This document shows positions 36,181-46,441 of a stretch of 64,000 bases of DNA, in pieces. This stretch comes from Sipunculus nudus (taxonomy: Eukaryota; Annelida; Sipuncula; Golfingiida; Sipunculidae), in assembly GCA_026874595.1 (NCBI GenBank), contig CM049317.1, forward strand, positions 58,952,118 to 59,016,117, in the 5' to 3' direction. The translations under genes and the position numbers were made by a program. How positions within the stretch are numbered: position 1 is the first letter of the stretch; every line of letters begins with the position of its first letter. A model generated the notes under the pieces. The model saw only the letters and a program-made list of their open reading frames with translations, did no database searches and was not told the origin of the DNA.

Positions 36181-36393
36181 AGTGCCCCCCTCTTGGGGCA
36201 CACATGCAGCTGGCGGGTACCAGAGACCAAGCTGAAGCCAAGTGTAAGCAGCGTGAAGAGAGATGTCTGCCTCCAGGTCATTTGGTGCAGAATGGTCAGG
36301 TAGACATATTGTTACGTGATGTCCCGACCCTGTGGCTCAGTCCGAGGCTGCGTGTCATGGACGAACCAGAATGGATAGATGGTCACGTGATCG
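36181..36393 (+). CDS. Lectin-like receptor, exon 2 (first CTLD-like module, part 1)
   Basis: 213 nt between ATTTCACAG and GTATGC, phase 1 at both ends. It starts ECPPLGAHMQLAGTRDQAEA with an AEAKCKQ segment as in the first helix and cysteine of C-type-lectin-like domains; later it has VPTLWLSPR and EPEWIDG, tryptophans at places expected for the WIGL-type core. Together with exon 3 it makes a compact, divergent CTLD. I recognise the fold class only weakly; the reading frame and splice sites are strong. Confidence 0.75.
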
Positions 36394-37274
36394 GTATGCA
36401 AATTTTAACTTCATTATCTTCTTATTGGTGACATGCAAGTTTTCAAATATAAAAAAACATGTAGTGGTTTTGACCTTTGATTGACACCTTTTTGCTCATA
36501 ATACAATTTATTAATTTAATTAAAAAATGTCAGTATGCTTATATAGTTCAAAAAGTTTAGCTGGGCATTGATTAGGATAATTAAGTATATTGACCTAATT
36601 CCAGACCTCTTGGCGGGAATACTTCCCCGTTTTCTTTTAGAAAAAGGAAGCCTCCTAATAGTGGATTTTTAATTTGAGCGATAATAAAGAAACTAAGTGT
36701 ATCGGTCCGTAATATTTAGTTCATTTGTTCCCTGACCAAAAGCAACATTTGTTCACTTCTACTGGTCGTTCAGCATACAAGCCCACTTTATATGGATAGA
36801 ATTAATTGCTTCTTCTTACTGGGAGGGGAACTGAACATGGAATGTCTGAATCTGGGCCCTGGGCTTTACGATAGTAATTTTTGAGCATATTAAAAAAAAA
36901 AAATCATTCGCACCCTGTCGCCCTGGCAATTTACAAATATATTGAACACATTTAGGGGGGGTCGGCTGCGCCTGTTGCGCTCCTATAAACACGCCCTGGT
37001 CAAACATGCATATAACAAAATCGCAACGTAGAATATTTTATTTAATTTTTATGAGGATAATTAGTAATATTATTCAAATTATTAAAAATTGACGGGCGCG
37101 GTGCCTGGAAAACTAATCTTTTCCTTCCTAAACCTAAGTCATCTTACGCTTCCCCTTTGTTCCCTCTCCCTCGATGAAGCGAAAACAAAGTAAGAGCACA
37201 CCTGTCACTAATATGACCTAAACCCTGCAACTCATACGGAGCCACTGCACGTAACTTCCTTTCTTTTATTGCAG
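36394..37274. other. Lectin intron 2
   Basis: 881 bp of AT-rich intron. A G-run near 36954 is followed by a GGCTGCGCCTGTTGCGCTCC phrase that looks like a dispersed repeat fragment. No other feature. Confidence 0.6.
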
Positions 37275-37385
37275 AACCTGGTGAAAACTTTTCTGGGCAT
37301 TGTGGGTACTATGTTCCACGGGACGATGCCCTAGAAATGACGGATTGTAACAAAGGGTCGCATGGATTCATCTGCAACTTGAAGG
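37275..37385 (+). CDS. Lectin-like receptor, exon 3 (first CTLD-like module, part 2)
   Basis: 111 nt between TTTTATTGCAG and GTATTT, phase 1-1. It reads GHCGYYVPRDDALEMTDCNK and ends with SHGFICNLKG. The C-x-Y..C..GFIC pattern is the usual C-terminal disulfide pair and terminal strand of a CTLD. There is no EPN/QPD-type motif before it, so calcium-dependent sugar binding by this module is unlikely. Confidence 0.8.
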
Positions 37386-37439
37386 GTATTTAATAAAAAA
37401 TTAAATAAATATAATTAAGTTTAAAAATAAAATTAAAAT

Positions 37440-38319
37440 TAAAAGTCAGTAACAACTGGATCTAGAAACTTCCAACAGAACATCCAGGGAGGTCTATAAA
37501 AATCTCCTTATAAATCTTAAATAAGGTCACTGACACCCTTATCCTGTTGGCTATGAGGCTTGTTTGTGCACCAAAGAATAATTAAAAATTTGATACAACA
37601 CCTCCAGAATCTCGATAATTGATGCATTAAACGCCATGATTTTTGCTTTTCTCATAGATCATGGACTGTTTCAATAGCGGCATAAGACTGGTGGCGCCAC
37701 CTGTATATTTCTCATTTAAAGACACTAAAATGAGAGCAATCGTGTCAATAGACCCAAATCACAGTATGGAGGATTCCGTGCGAAAACGAGGCTCTGTGTG
37801 CACGCCTGGGGATCCCCTTGGAGCTGTCAACAAACATGGCGCTGTGGTTTCATCTAGTGCTCTTAACTTTGCATATTATTGATCCTGACTACCGTATTTC
37901 CTTGAGCAGACGCCGTGCCTTAAATAATCGCCTACCTTCTTTAGTCATCGGGGCAAAACAGCCTCAGAAAAATAAAGGTAATGGAAGAGCCACCCCTCTT
38001 TTCAGTATATACCAGGTCGGAAACACTTGTGTACGATGTTTCAAGCAGAATCAGTTAGGCCTAAAAGACGGGAGGAAAGTGTCTTCAATTGTTACAACAT
38101 TAGTGACCGGCGAGTTTCGACGTGTTCTTTTTTTAAGTTTTGTCTGGCGAGCCTGAGCATGTTTAATAAACGCTGCCTTTAAAAAGAAGCTGGCCTTGTT
38201 GAGACACCGGGTCAAAGCAGGATCTGAAAAAAATAAACGCCCAAGCGTCTGATCAAGGAAATACGGTAGTTTTTTCAACTCTTGAAGACTGGTGGTGCCA
38301 CCTTTATCTTTTCTATCTA
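37440..38319 (-). repeat. Degraded array A with nested insertion
   Basis: 37440-37720 is a decayed A unit in reverse (AACAACTGGATCTAGAA, ATCTCCTTATAAATCTTAAA, GGTGGCGCCACCTGTAT at 37691), and 38272-38317 carries on with GACTGGTGGTGCCACC. An element with TIRs (37892-38266) lies between. A further A tail continues at 38616-38910 after a second insertion. Confidence 0.7.
37892..38266. mobile_element. 375-bp Tc1/mariner-like MITE
   Basis: Inverted repeats starting CCGTATTTCCTTGA match at 21 of the first 22 bases; both ends flanked by TA (37890-37891, 38267-38268). No transposase. The frames here (37818-38156, 38051-38374) are artefacts crossing its ends. Confidence 0.85.
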
Positions 38320-38613
38320 AGGCAAAAATAAAATAATAATAAAAGGTATGGTTCTCAGGCACCGCTCGGATCAATTTTAACCCCCGCTTTAAAAAAAAAT
38401 ATTTTGATTTTCATCTTTCAAGAAGATAACATAATACAATTTTTCCTTTGTTATGTAGTGCTTTTACCTATTTTGAAAAAAATGATGTTATTATTTTGCT
38501 TTTCCCTGATTAATGACATTTTTTATCGAAACATACAAAAAAGGGAATAAAAAACCCCGCCCACATTGATTTCTGAAAAAAAAGTGCCTGAGAACCATAC
38601 CTTTTTTTGGCCT
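38320..38613. mobile_element. MITE M, copy 1
   Basis: Inner inverted repeat GGTATGGTTCTCAGGCAC is perfect (18/18); the ends extend outward as AGGC(C)AAAA and TTTTGGCCT flanked by TA. It interrupts the TTTTCTAT..TTTTTCTATTTTGG tail of an A repeat. Sister copies at 57691-57986 and 63546-63878. Confidence 0.85.
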
Positions 38614-39174
38614 TAACACATATTTTTTTTCTATTTTGGAGCCTGCCAAATTTCATCAGTAGGATCTGTTGCTCAACCATGGTTTGATCTGGTGACATAA
38701 AACCTGGTTTTTATTGAATATGACTAATTTCATCAGTTATTGAAGACTGGTGGCGCCACCTGTATTTTTTTCTATATTTGATGCTTTTTTTCCCCTGATT
38801 TTTGGGACTGTCAATCGATGATATCATGTTTTCCCCTTTGATATCATCTAGTGCTCTGGAGCTTGGTGTTTATTATGTCATGCCAGTCATGACCCATGGG
38901 TCACTTATTATAAGTGTGGTGTCCCTATAAAGGTATTTACCTCTCTGATATAACAAAAAGGTGTATGTTAAATAAAAGCATACTTTTAAGAAATCAAAGT
39001 GTCACGTCCAGTAAACATTTCTTAAAGGTTTCCTCTTTTGGCATTAAATATTTAATCAGTGCATATATTAAAAGTATGAAACTTTTTCAGAAAACTTCAT
39101 ATTGTGAAAGTAAATTGTAAAAATTACATTGTTAAAATTATTTTTGTTACCTCTCCAGTTCATTCTTTAAACTT
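38614..39174 (-). repeat. A-family tail and end module
   Basis: TGGTGGCGCCACCTGTAT at 38750, then a CAGTCATGACCCATGGGTCA end module at about 38885-38905 that closes the reversed A remnant. The remainder to 39174 is AT-rich intron with no other feature. Confidence 0.65.
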
Positions 39175-40790
39175 ATGCCATGGCGCAGCGTCCGCCGTCC
39201 ACTGTCAACTGTCCACCGTCTGTTACCAAATATCTCAACAGCCACAGCAGCTCCCTTCATGAACCTTTGCAGAATTACTGATCATGGGATGAATATGCAA
39301 AAATAAGCTTTTGGTGGCGCCACCTATGTTGACCTACTTTCTGCGGGCCGAAATGGTCTTTTCCAATTCTTCCAAGATAAGTCATAAAATTTTAATATTT
39401 TGGCCTTCATATCATAGTCAACAGTTCCTTAGATAAAGGGTAGTGATTTGAGTATGAATTCAGTCATGTCATTTTCAAGATGGCGTCTCTATGAAACTTC
39501 AAATTGTGTCGATCGCAAAATTTAACAACTTGATGTATTTCCATACATACTCCATGTATTTCCATGATGTATTGCCTGTTCACAAATATTTTAGGAATTG
39601 CTGCAGCGTTCAGTTCAAATTTTACAGGAATATTGATCTGTGACTGCTAAATGATTTTGACATGCAGGTGGCGCCACCTGTGTTGACCTACTTTCTGCAG
39701 GCTGTAATGGTCTTTTCTGCTTTTTCCAAAATATGTCATAAAGTATTAATATTTTGGCTTTCATATCAAAGTAAATATTTGCTTAAACGAAGAGGAATAA
39801 AATGAATATAAATTCAATCAAATTTATTTTCAATATTGCATCTCTACGAAACTTTAAATTGTGTCAATCGCAAAATTTGACAACTTGATGTGTTTCCATA
39901 CATGATGTTTTGTCTGTTACCAAATATCTTAGGAACTGCTGCAGCCTTCAGTATCAAATTTCACAGGGATATTGATCATGTAACTGCTAAATGATTTTGA
40001 CATGCAGGTAGCGCCACCTGTGTTGACCTACTTTCTGCAGGCTGTAACGATCTTTTCTGCTTTTTCCAAAACATGTCGTAAAGTATTTATATTTTGGCTT
40101 TCATATCAAAGTAAATATTTGCTTAAACGAAGAGGAATAAAATGAATATAAATTCAATCAAATTTATTTTCAATATTGCATCTCTACGAAACTTTAAATT
40201 GTGTCAATCGCAAAATTTGACAACTTGATGTGTTTCCATACATGATGATTTGTCTGTTACCAAATATCTTAGGAACTGCTGCAGCCTTCAATATCAAATT
40301 TCACAGGGATATTGATCATGTAACTGCTAAATGATTTTGACATGCAGGTAGCGCCAACTGTGTTGACCTACTTTCTGCAGGCTGTAATGATCTTTTCTGC
40401 TTTTTCCAAAAAATGTCATAAAGTATTTATATTTTGGCTTTCATATCAAAGAAAGTAATAGCTTCATGGAAGAGAAATAAAATGAGCATAAATTCCGTCA
40501 TATTATTTTTAAGATTGCGACTCTACTGAACTTCAGATTGTGTTGATCGCAAAATTTGACAACTTGATGTGTTCTCATATATGATGTATCGTCTGTTACC
40601 AAATATATTAGGAATTGCTACAGCCTTGAGTTTCAGGAGAATATTGATCATGTGACTGCTTAATGATTTTGACCTGCAGGTGGCGCTACCTGTGTTGAGC
40701 TACTTTCTGCAGGCTGTTATGGTCTTTTCTGCTTTTTTTCTGTAATGGTTTTTTTCCAAATTATGTCATAAAGTATAAATATTTATTATA
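39175..40790. repeat. Array C, about 5 units of 332-354 bp
   Basis: The phrase TGTTGACCTACTTTCTGC (last copy TGTTGAGC) falls at 39327, 39681, 40021, 40361 and 40693. Units contain GCAGGTGGCGCCACCTGTGT or near variants, GTCTGTTACCAAATAT, GGAACTGCTGCAGCCTTCA and ATTGATCATG. Two central units (39681-40360) are nearly identical. Lies in lectin intron 3. Confidence 0.9.
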
Positions 40791-42420
40791 ATCCGCCAAA
40801 ACAGAGTCTTCTCTGAGACCCTTGGGCCGATCTTTCCGAAACCAGCTATAATTGTTCTCTCACCAATGTAGCTGTGCGTAACAATGATGATTGCCACCTG
40901 CTATCCTATCTATGCTGTACGAATCTGATTCTCTTTGAGATAACACGTAACAGCCCATATCTGAGGAGTGGTTCAATGTATTGAACTGATATTTTGCATG
41001 TCCATTGACCTTGAACCCTCCATCTCGTAATGGAGACTGGTGGCGCCAGCTTCAATACACTTTTGCGTAGCTTCCATCTTTGCATTTGCCATATGTTCGT
41101 CTTAGTGGTTGTTCAGTGTATTGGGTTGAAATTGTGCATGTTCATAAATCCCTGACACCTCCATCTCGTAAACAAGACTGGTGGTGCCATCTGCAATCAT
41201 TTTCGCATGGTGTCCATCTGTACATTTGCTTAATGTCCTTTTTTGAGGAATAATTTGCAGTATTGGCCTGAAATTGTGCATATCCATGGATCGCGGACTC
41301 CTCCATCTTGTACTCAAGACTAGTGGTGCCATCTGCAATCGTTTTCAAGTGGCGTCCATCCGTACATTTGATTCGGGTGAAAATTGCTCATATCTTAGGT
41401 TTTCTTCAAGATATTGGTCTGAAATTTGGCATGTTCATCCATCTTGGAAAGTTTTTTCTACCTACCTACCTGTTTTGGTAGAATAAACTATAACCTTTCT
41501 CTGAGGAGTGATTTGCCATATTGGCCTGAAATTGTGCATATACATAGATTTTGGACTCAAGACTGGTGGCACCATCTGCAATCGTTTACCCGTGGCAACC
41601 ATCCGTACATTGGCTTCAGGTGAAAATTGCTCATATTTCAGGAGAGGTTCAATGTATTGGTCTGAAATTTGACGTGCATCCATCTTGGAAAGTTTTCTCG
41701 TAATCCAGACAGGTGGCGCCACCTACAATACTTTTTGCGAAGTGTCCATCTTTTCATTTGCCATTTGTTCAACTTAGTGGTAGTTCAGTGTATTTCGTTG
41801 AAATTGTGTATGTCCGTAGATCCATGACACCTCCATCTCATGAACAAGACTGATGGAGCCATCTGTAATCGTTTTTTCGTGGCGTCCATCCGTACATTTG
41901 CTTTGGTGAAAATTGTTCATATCTCAGGAGTGGTTGAATGTATTGATCTGAAAATTGACATGCCCATCCATCTTGGAAAGTTTTCTCGTTATCCAGACAG
42001 GTGGTGCAACCTACCTTCCCGTTATTGTACAATATTTTAATGCCCTTTGCTCAGAAGTGATTTGCTGTAATGGCCTAAAATTGTGCATATCCATAGATCT
42101 TTGACTCCTCCATCTTGTACTAAAGACTGGTGGCACCATCTGCAATCGTTTTCCCGTGGCATCCATCCGTACATTTACTTGGGGTGAAAATTGCTCATAT
42201 CTCAGGAGTGGTTAAATGTATTGGTCTAAAATTTTGGCATGTGCATCCATCTTGGAAAGTTTTCTCGTTATCCAGACAGGTGGCGCAACCTTCATTTCTG
42301 TTTTTTCGTTGAATAAATTAATGCCCCTTTTCAAAGTTTTAGTGGACTTTATTCAGGAGTGGTGTGACATATGGCCTTAAATTGTACATGTCTGGGATTG
42401 TTTATGTAATATTTGAAGAA
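40791..42420 (-). repeat. Array D, about 140-bp half-units
   Basis: Cores related to GGTGGCGCCACC recur at 41037, 41177, 41321, 41562, 41708, 41851, 41998, 42128 and 42278, mostly 130-150 bp apart, alternating between GACTGGTGG and CAGACAGGTGG contexts. In reverse orientation the units show CAAATTTCAGACCAATA and CTCAGGAGTGG-type phrases equivalent to those of element B. The left edge (AATCCGCCAAAACAGAGT at 40793) matches the B 3' hairpin arm inverted, so D is a diverged, reversed B element. Confidence 0.8.
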
Positions 42421-43189
42421 TGATCGTTCTACTCACCTGTTTTAATGAGGCTTCCTACTGTGTACTGTTTTACTGGAAAATTTTGCACTGCCGTCGATCG
42501 AAGAATCGTTTTAAATATCATACATATAATGTAAATACAAGAGAACATTTCGGAGTTACGACATGTCTACCTCCATGGATAACTAGAATAATTGAAGCTG
42601 CTTTTTGGTACTAAAATAGTGTTCATAAAACTGTTAAACTACCGGGCAAATGTGATGTCTGTCCCTGGCTCCAATGTTATATGTCATATTCCGAACACCC
42701 ACCAACAACACAAAGCTTCTCTGCTTTTTTCTGTATTTCGGTTGTCCTTTTTCCCACCAGATGGCAGAACTGGTCCTAAACGCTGCGATACAACAAGAAC
42801 AAGTTCGATGGCTCCATCAGCGTTACACCCCTCACGCAGCGTTTATACACTACAGTCGTTCTAGATTCGCTTCGTTTAGCTTGCTGTATAGCAGGTGTTC
42901 ACACCATGGCAGGCATAACTGCTCCGTAAAAAGTTTATTTATCAGCGGCAGCAAGTCAGACGAACAACAGTTTCGCAAAGGGCATTTTGCAACGTTGACC
43001 TTTCAACTTCTGTACATATTCATCCAACCACCTTAGATTTCATGGCTTTACCCGTTGTCGACACTGCTTTGTTTACTAACAGCTTGTAGATGAACAAGCT
43101 CATACATCCGTCACAGAGGCGTTATAGGAACTTTCTTGAGAAGGAATCACAAAAGGATGGTTTTATAAAAAGGTTAGGTGAATATCGAG
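42421..43189. other. Lectin intron 3, right part
   Basis: No supported exon. A TTGTCCTTTTTCCCACCAG at 42745-42763 followed by an open frame resembles a 3' splice site, but the frame has no recognised similarity and I see no 5' splice site that would fit the phase-1 pattern. Confidence 0.4.
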
Positions 43190-43634
43190 CTTTAAAGGTG
43201 CCCAATCACCTACCTTTTGAAAAAGAATTTAGGTGATTTATGGCTTCCTCTATGTATATATTCAGGATTCAAGGGTAATTTTGGTTGTGAAAAAAATCTT
43301 ATAAGGCCTTCGTGAAGGATGTGTGAACTTGTTTATCAACAACTTGTTTGTAAACACAGCATTGTTGACAAACAGGAAAAACATGTAACCTAAGGTGAAA
43401 GGTCATTTATTGCAAGCCGCCATTTGCAAGGCTTACCTGACTTACTGCCAGATGCCCTTGTTGAATTTATTTTGATTACTTTCGCGGACCCCCACATATT
43501 ATAAACACGTTGATATAAACAAAACAAGAAGCCTGTGTGCGGTGATATTCACGTTTTCTGGCCTATTTTTATGAACGCTCCTAGGGATTACCGTTAGTTA
43601 ATAAACGTCAGATAGATGATTGGGCCCCTTTAAG
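43190..43634. mobile_element. Element N copy, 445 bp, ending 28 bp before exon 4
   Basis: Ends CTTTAAAGGTGCCCAATCA and TGATTGGGCCCCTTTAAG are inverted repeats. The same ends occur at 46863 (CTTTAAAGGGACATAATCA) and 47430-47446 (GGTGATTGGCCCCG), and partly at 32872. No coding. Confidence 0.7.
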
Positions 43635-43662
43635 TGTTAGTCCAAGTTCTATTTCACTTCAG

Positions 43663-43926
43663 GTCGGCGTGACTGTGCTATGTGTGATGACGGGCATCCC
43701 TCAGTGCAGTGTTTCCGCCACGAGGACAATTGTTACGCCTTGTACTACAAGTCTCAAAACTGGTACGAGGCGAGGGCCCACTGTCAGCGTCAGGGAGGGG
43801 ATCTTGTCGTGCTTACCAGTAAAAAACTGAAGAAGAAGATCAGAGCAGAGGTGAAGTCAAACGACGGGACTCCTTTCTGGGTAGGACTCCGTCAGGAAAA
43901 CTGGAGCTGGGAGGATTCAGAAAAAG
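43663..43926 (+). CDS. Lectin-like receptor, exon 4 (second CTLD, part 1)
   Basis: 264 nt between TTTCACTTCAG and GTTAGT, phase 1-1. This is a clear C-type-lectin-like domain: paired cysteines at its start (CAMC..QCF), NCYALYYKSQNWYEARAHC covering the first strand and helix, GGDLVVLTS for the second helix entry, and TPFWVGLRQENWSWEDSE for the WIGL strand and loop. Length and spacing agree with metazoan CTLDs. Follows the first module directly, so the ectodomain carries two CTLDs. Confidence 0.92.
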
Positions 43927-44287
43927 GTTAGTGTATATACATATACATATATATATCTTATGTTTTATAAGAGGATGATTATTATTATATATATAAATAT
44001 ATATATATATATTGAAAATAATATATATTTACAGTAATAGGTATTTACTGTAAATAATGAAAGATCTTGTAAGTTGAAAGATTGTTATTTTTATTATATA
44101 TTAGCTCTTTCAGTTGTTTGATTCAATAAGTTGAAAAAAATAATAAATTGAATCCTCGCAAAACTCAGAAAAAGGTGGAAATCGCGAAATGTTATCCCCG
44201 CGAATATGAAGCTATACAGCATATATAAGTATATATGTACATGTGTATATATATATATATAAGTATATAAAATATGTATATATATAA

Positions 44288-44319
<32 letters not shown>

Positions 44320-44323
44320 GTAT
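43927..44323. other. Lectin intron 4, AT-rich
   Basis: Intron with several (TA)n/(TATA)-rich stretches (about 43940-44020, 44220-44320). No gene. The 134-codon - strand frame here is low complexity (YIYIY and SLSLS runs). Confidence 0.7.
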
Positions 44324-44365
<42 letters not shown>

Positions 44366-44366
44366 G
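44324..44366. repeat. (GA)n microsatellite
   Basis: GA dinucleotides ending in a G-run. Confidence 0.9.
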
Positions 44367-44555
44367 GGGGGAGAAAAGAGATGGGGAGAGTGTGTGTGTG
44401 TTAAAGTGAAATGAACGCTTGTTGAAGAAATAAGCCGTAGAATGGAAGTAAAATATCAAACCTTCAATAAAACCGCTAGCGTGGGTATAATCTATCAATA
44501 TTAGATTCTCTTCACAATGCTAACATTACATGTATTTTAACTCCATGTGTTGAAG

Positions 44556-44693
44556 ATGCCTTTAGAACCTATTGGCTCTCCGGGGAGCCTAGTCCCAAAT
44601 TGTCCTGCATGGTGGCAGCACGGGCGGATGATGGCAGATCCGGTTGGAAGACCACGAACTGCTCTGAACTTCACAGGAGTGTGTGCGTAGAAG
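44556..44693 (+). CDS. Lectin-like receptor, exon 5 (second CTLD, part 2)
   Basis: 138 nt between GTTGAAG and GTAAAC, phase 1-1; the pyrimidine tract upstream is poor. Reads YWLSGEPSPKLSCMVAAR and SGWKTTNCSELHRSVCVEG. The spacing W-x4-C and the final VCVE match the CTLD C-terminal strands. The long-loop calcium motif is EPS rather than EPN, and the WND strand is WKT, so the calcium/sugar ligands are not conserved. NCS is a potential N-glycosylation site. A protein or non-sugar ligand is therefore more likely. Confidence 0.9.
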
Positions 44694-44966
44694 GTAAACA
44701 TGCTATTCCAAGAAAATAAAAAACACCCTTGGTCTTGTGCAGTTATAAATATTTTTGTTTTGAGTCAAATGAGTTTGATTCTCATTGAGTAAGCGCTTCT
44801 GACGGCAGCGATGAGGTAGTACTCCACTCAATCATATGTTGTTGCTTTATTTGAAATAGTAAAAAAAGATTTAAGAACTACTGTTTCTTTCTCTTCCTAC
44901 TCTACCATCATCACTTCACTCTCTCTGTCTCTTTCTCTCTCGCTCTCCCTCTCATATATATATTTT

Positions 44967-45021
44967 TTTACCTGTTGTATCAGGTTAAGCGCCATATATT
45001 TTCCTTTACCTTTTGTATCAG
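44967..45021 (+). promoter_or_regulatory. Duplicated 3' splice site before exon 6
   Basis: A tract TTTACCTGTTGTATCAG (AG at 44982-44983) is repeated 38 bp on as TTTACCTTTTGTATCAG (AG at 45020-45021). The second gives the open frame of exon 6. Use of the first would add 38 nt, shift the frame and meet TAA as the second codon. Confidence 0.7.
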
Positions 45022-45491
45022 ATAATACGCCAAAGGTCACCAACGATGTTCAACCGGATGAGAGGAGAAAGGGTTTAAATAATTGGAACCTGACACGTCT
45101 GTGTATAGCGGCCGTACAACGACAGGAACTGAAACTTGATTACGTCATCAGCGAAACAAAGATAATGAAACATGGCTTCGAATCAGTTTGGCTAATGGTG
45201 ATAATATCCATAAATATTAATTTGTTTATGGTCGCGGTTGCGGTCGCTTTTAATCAGAGACAAAATATAACAAAAATTTACAGATGGGTTTGTAAAAAGC
45301 TGCGGAGCTTTCAGAGTGGGACAACCTCAGGTCCAGACGTTAAAACCAATGCCGAAGAGGTTGGGCTCACCGCAGGTGATACCCAAGGAGACCAGGATGA
45401 AGGGGCTTCCGCAGTGCAGACAGAAAATGGCACTAGCTCACAGCAAGAAGCAGGGGATCTCATGTTTCCAGTTAATCAACGTAATAAGTAA
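45022..45491 (+). CDS. Lectin-like receptor, exon 6 (stalk, transmembrane helix, tail)
   Basis: Last coding exon, 470 nt to TAA at 45489-45491. Residues about 265-319 form a charged stalk with an N-L-T glycosylation site; residues 320-341 (VWLMVIISININLFMVAVAV and on) are one transmembrane helix; the last 79 residues are a hydrophilic tail with a basic KKLR patch just inside the membrane and an acidic, Gln/Ser-rich end. I see no ITAM, ITIM or dileucine motif, and only one tail tyrosine (KIYRW). Type I topology with a cleaved signal peptide. Length of the whole protein 420 residues. Confidence 0.88.
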
Positions 45492-46350
45492 GAGTAGTGC
45501 CGTGGATTGATTTTCCTGGTGTGAAAATACTGGTCACAATGTAAAACGAGTTGTGATAACGTCAATAGTTGTGACGTCACTCAGGTCAAGGAAACATATC
45601 CTGCTCTGAATGTTGTGTTTTGTCAAGACAGGTCAGTCGCGATGAGTTTTCCGAGGGCATAAAACCAGTGTATAATAACTCGTTGAATAACACAGTAGGC
45701 CTGAGTGGTCAGCAGAGATCGATCTTGCACGGTCGAAAGATGATGATTGCAGTGATGACCCGCCAGGTGTCGTTAGCAGCGACACCAACGCGTATCGGGG
45801 AGTCAGTGCTGCAATTGCCACCTACTTTCGCCTGGGTGAATGATGGATGTTCCTGAAGATACTGTTACTGCCCCGCATACATGGTTTGCATACTACAGAG
45901 CCATAGCTATGTCTACCCCGCAGGCCTAACCAGGCAGCTTCCCACAGGAAGTGACATCAGCAAAAAGAGTGACGAGTCTGCGCAAATTCAGACTCACTAG
46001 AGTGCAACTCTACTGTTAAATGTTTTGTTTCCTTTAAATGTAACAAAGTTTGATTTTAAAATTTGACAATTGAGATAAGTAGTTCCGGCCGTCCCACAGA
46101 GCCTAAGAGAAAGAGGTTACTTTTGAGTAGAAAAGTATCTGTATAAATAAAATGCTTACACAGGAACACTGCTAAATATGTGATGTACCCACCCTGATAT
46201 TACTGTATTTGTATATGTTACTATATTTGTTTATAATAGGTCGTCTGCATTCTGATTTTGCTGAATTAAACCGTTTTCTATAAAAAAAATAGGCCTACTT
46301 AATGTTAAATTTGTACATGAAGCAATAAAATGCTCTTTTAAATAACAATG
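45492..46350 (+). other. Lectin 3' UTR and possible alternative tail exon
   Basis: AATAAA signals at 46146 and 46324 mark likely 3' ends. Within it, 45628-45856 is open and reads DEFSEGIKPVYNNSLNNT, while a second overlapping frame ending TGA at 45841 reads SDDPPGVVSSDTNAYRGV. Both look more protein-like than chance. A GTAAGA inside the last codons (45489) and a CAAG/ACAG at 45624-45631 could splice an alternative cytoplasmic tail. Confidence 0.5.
46146..46151 (+). terminator. Polyadenylation signal AATAAA
   Basis: First canonical signal after the lectin stop codon, 655 bp downstream. A second at 46324-46329. Confidence 0.5.
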
Positions 46351-46387
46351 AGCTCGCTTATACTTAGATCTAGGCTTGAAACGCATT

Positions 46388-46390
<3 letters not shown>

Positions 46391-46440
<50 letters not shown>
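46391..46440. repeat. (AG)n microsatellite
   Basis: About 25 AG units with one interruption. Confidence 0.95.

Positions 46441-46441
<1 letters not shown>

Noticed and set aside
42674-43036. 120-codon frame with a splice-acceptor-like sequence in lectin intron 3
   Set aside because: No recognised similarity, phase does not fit the phase-1 series of the gene, no convincing donor, and none of the CTLD cysteine pattern.
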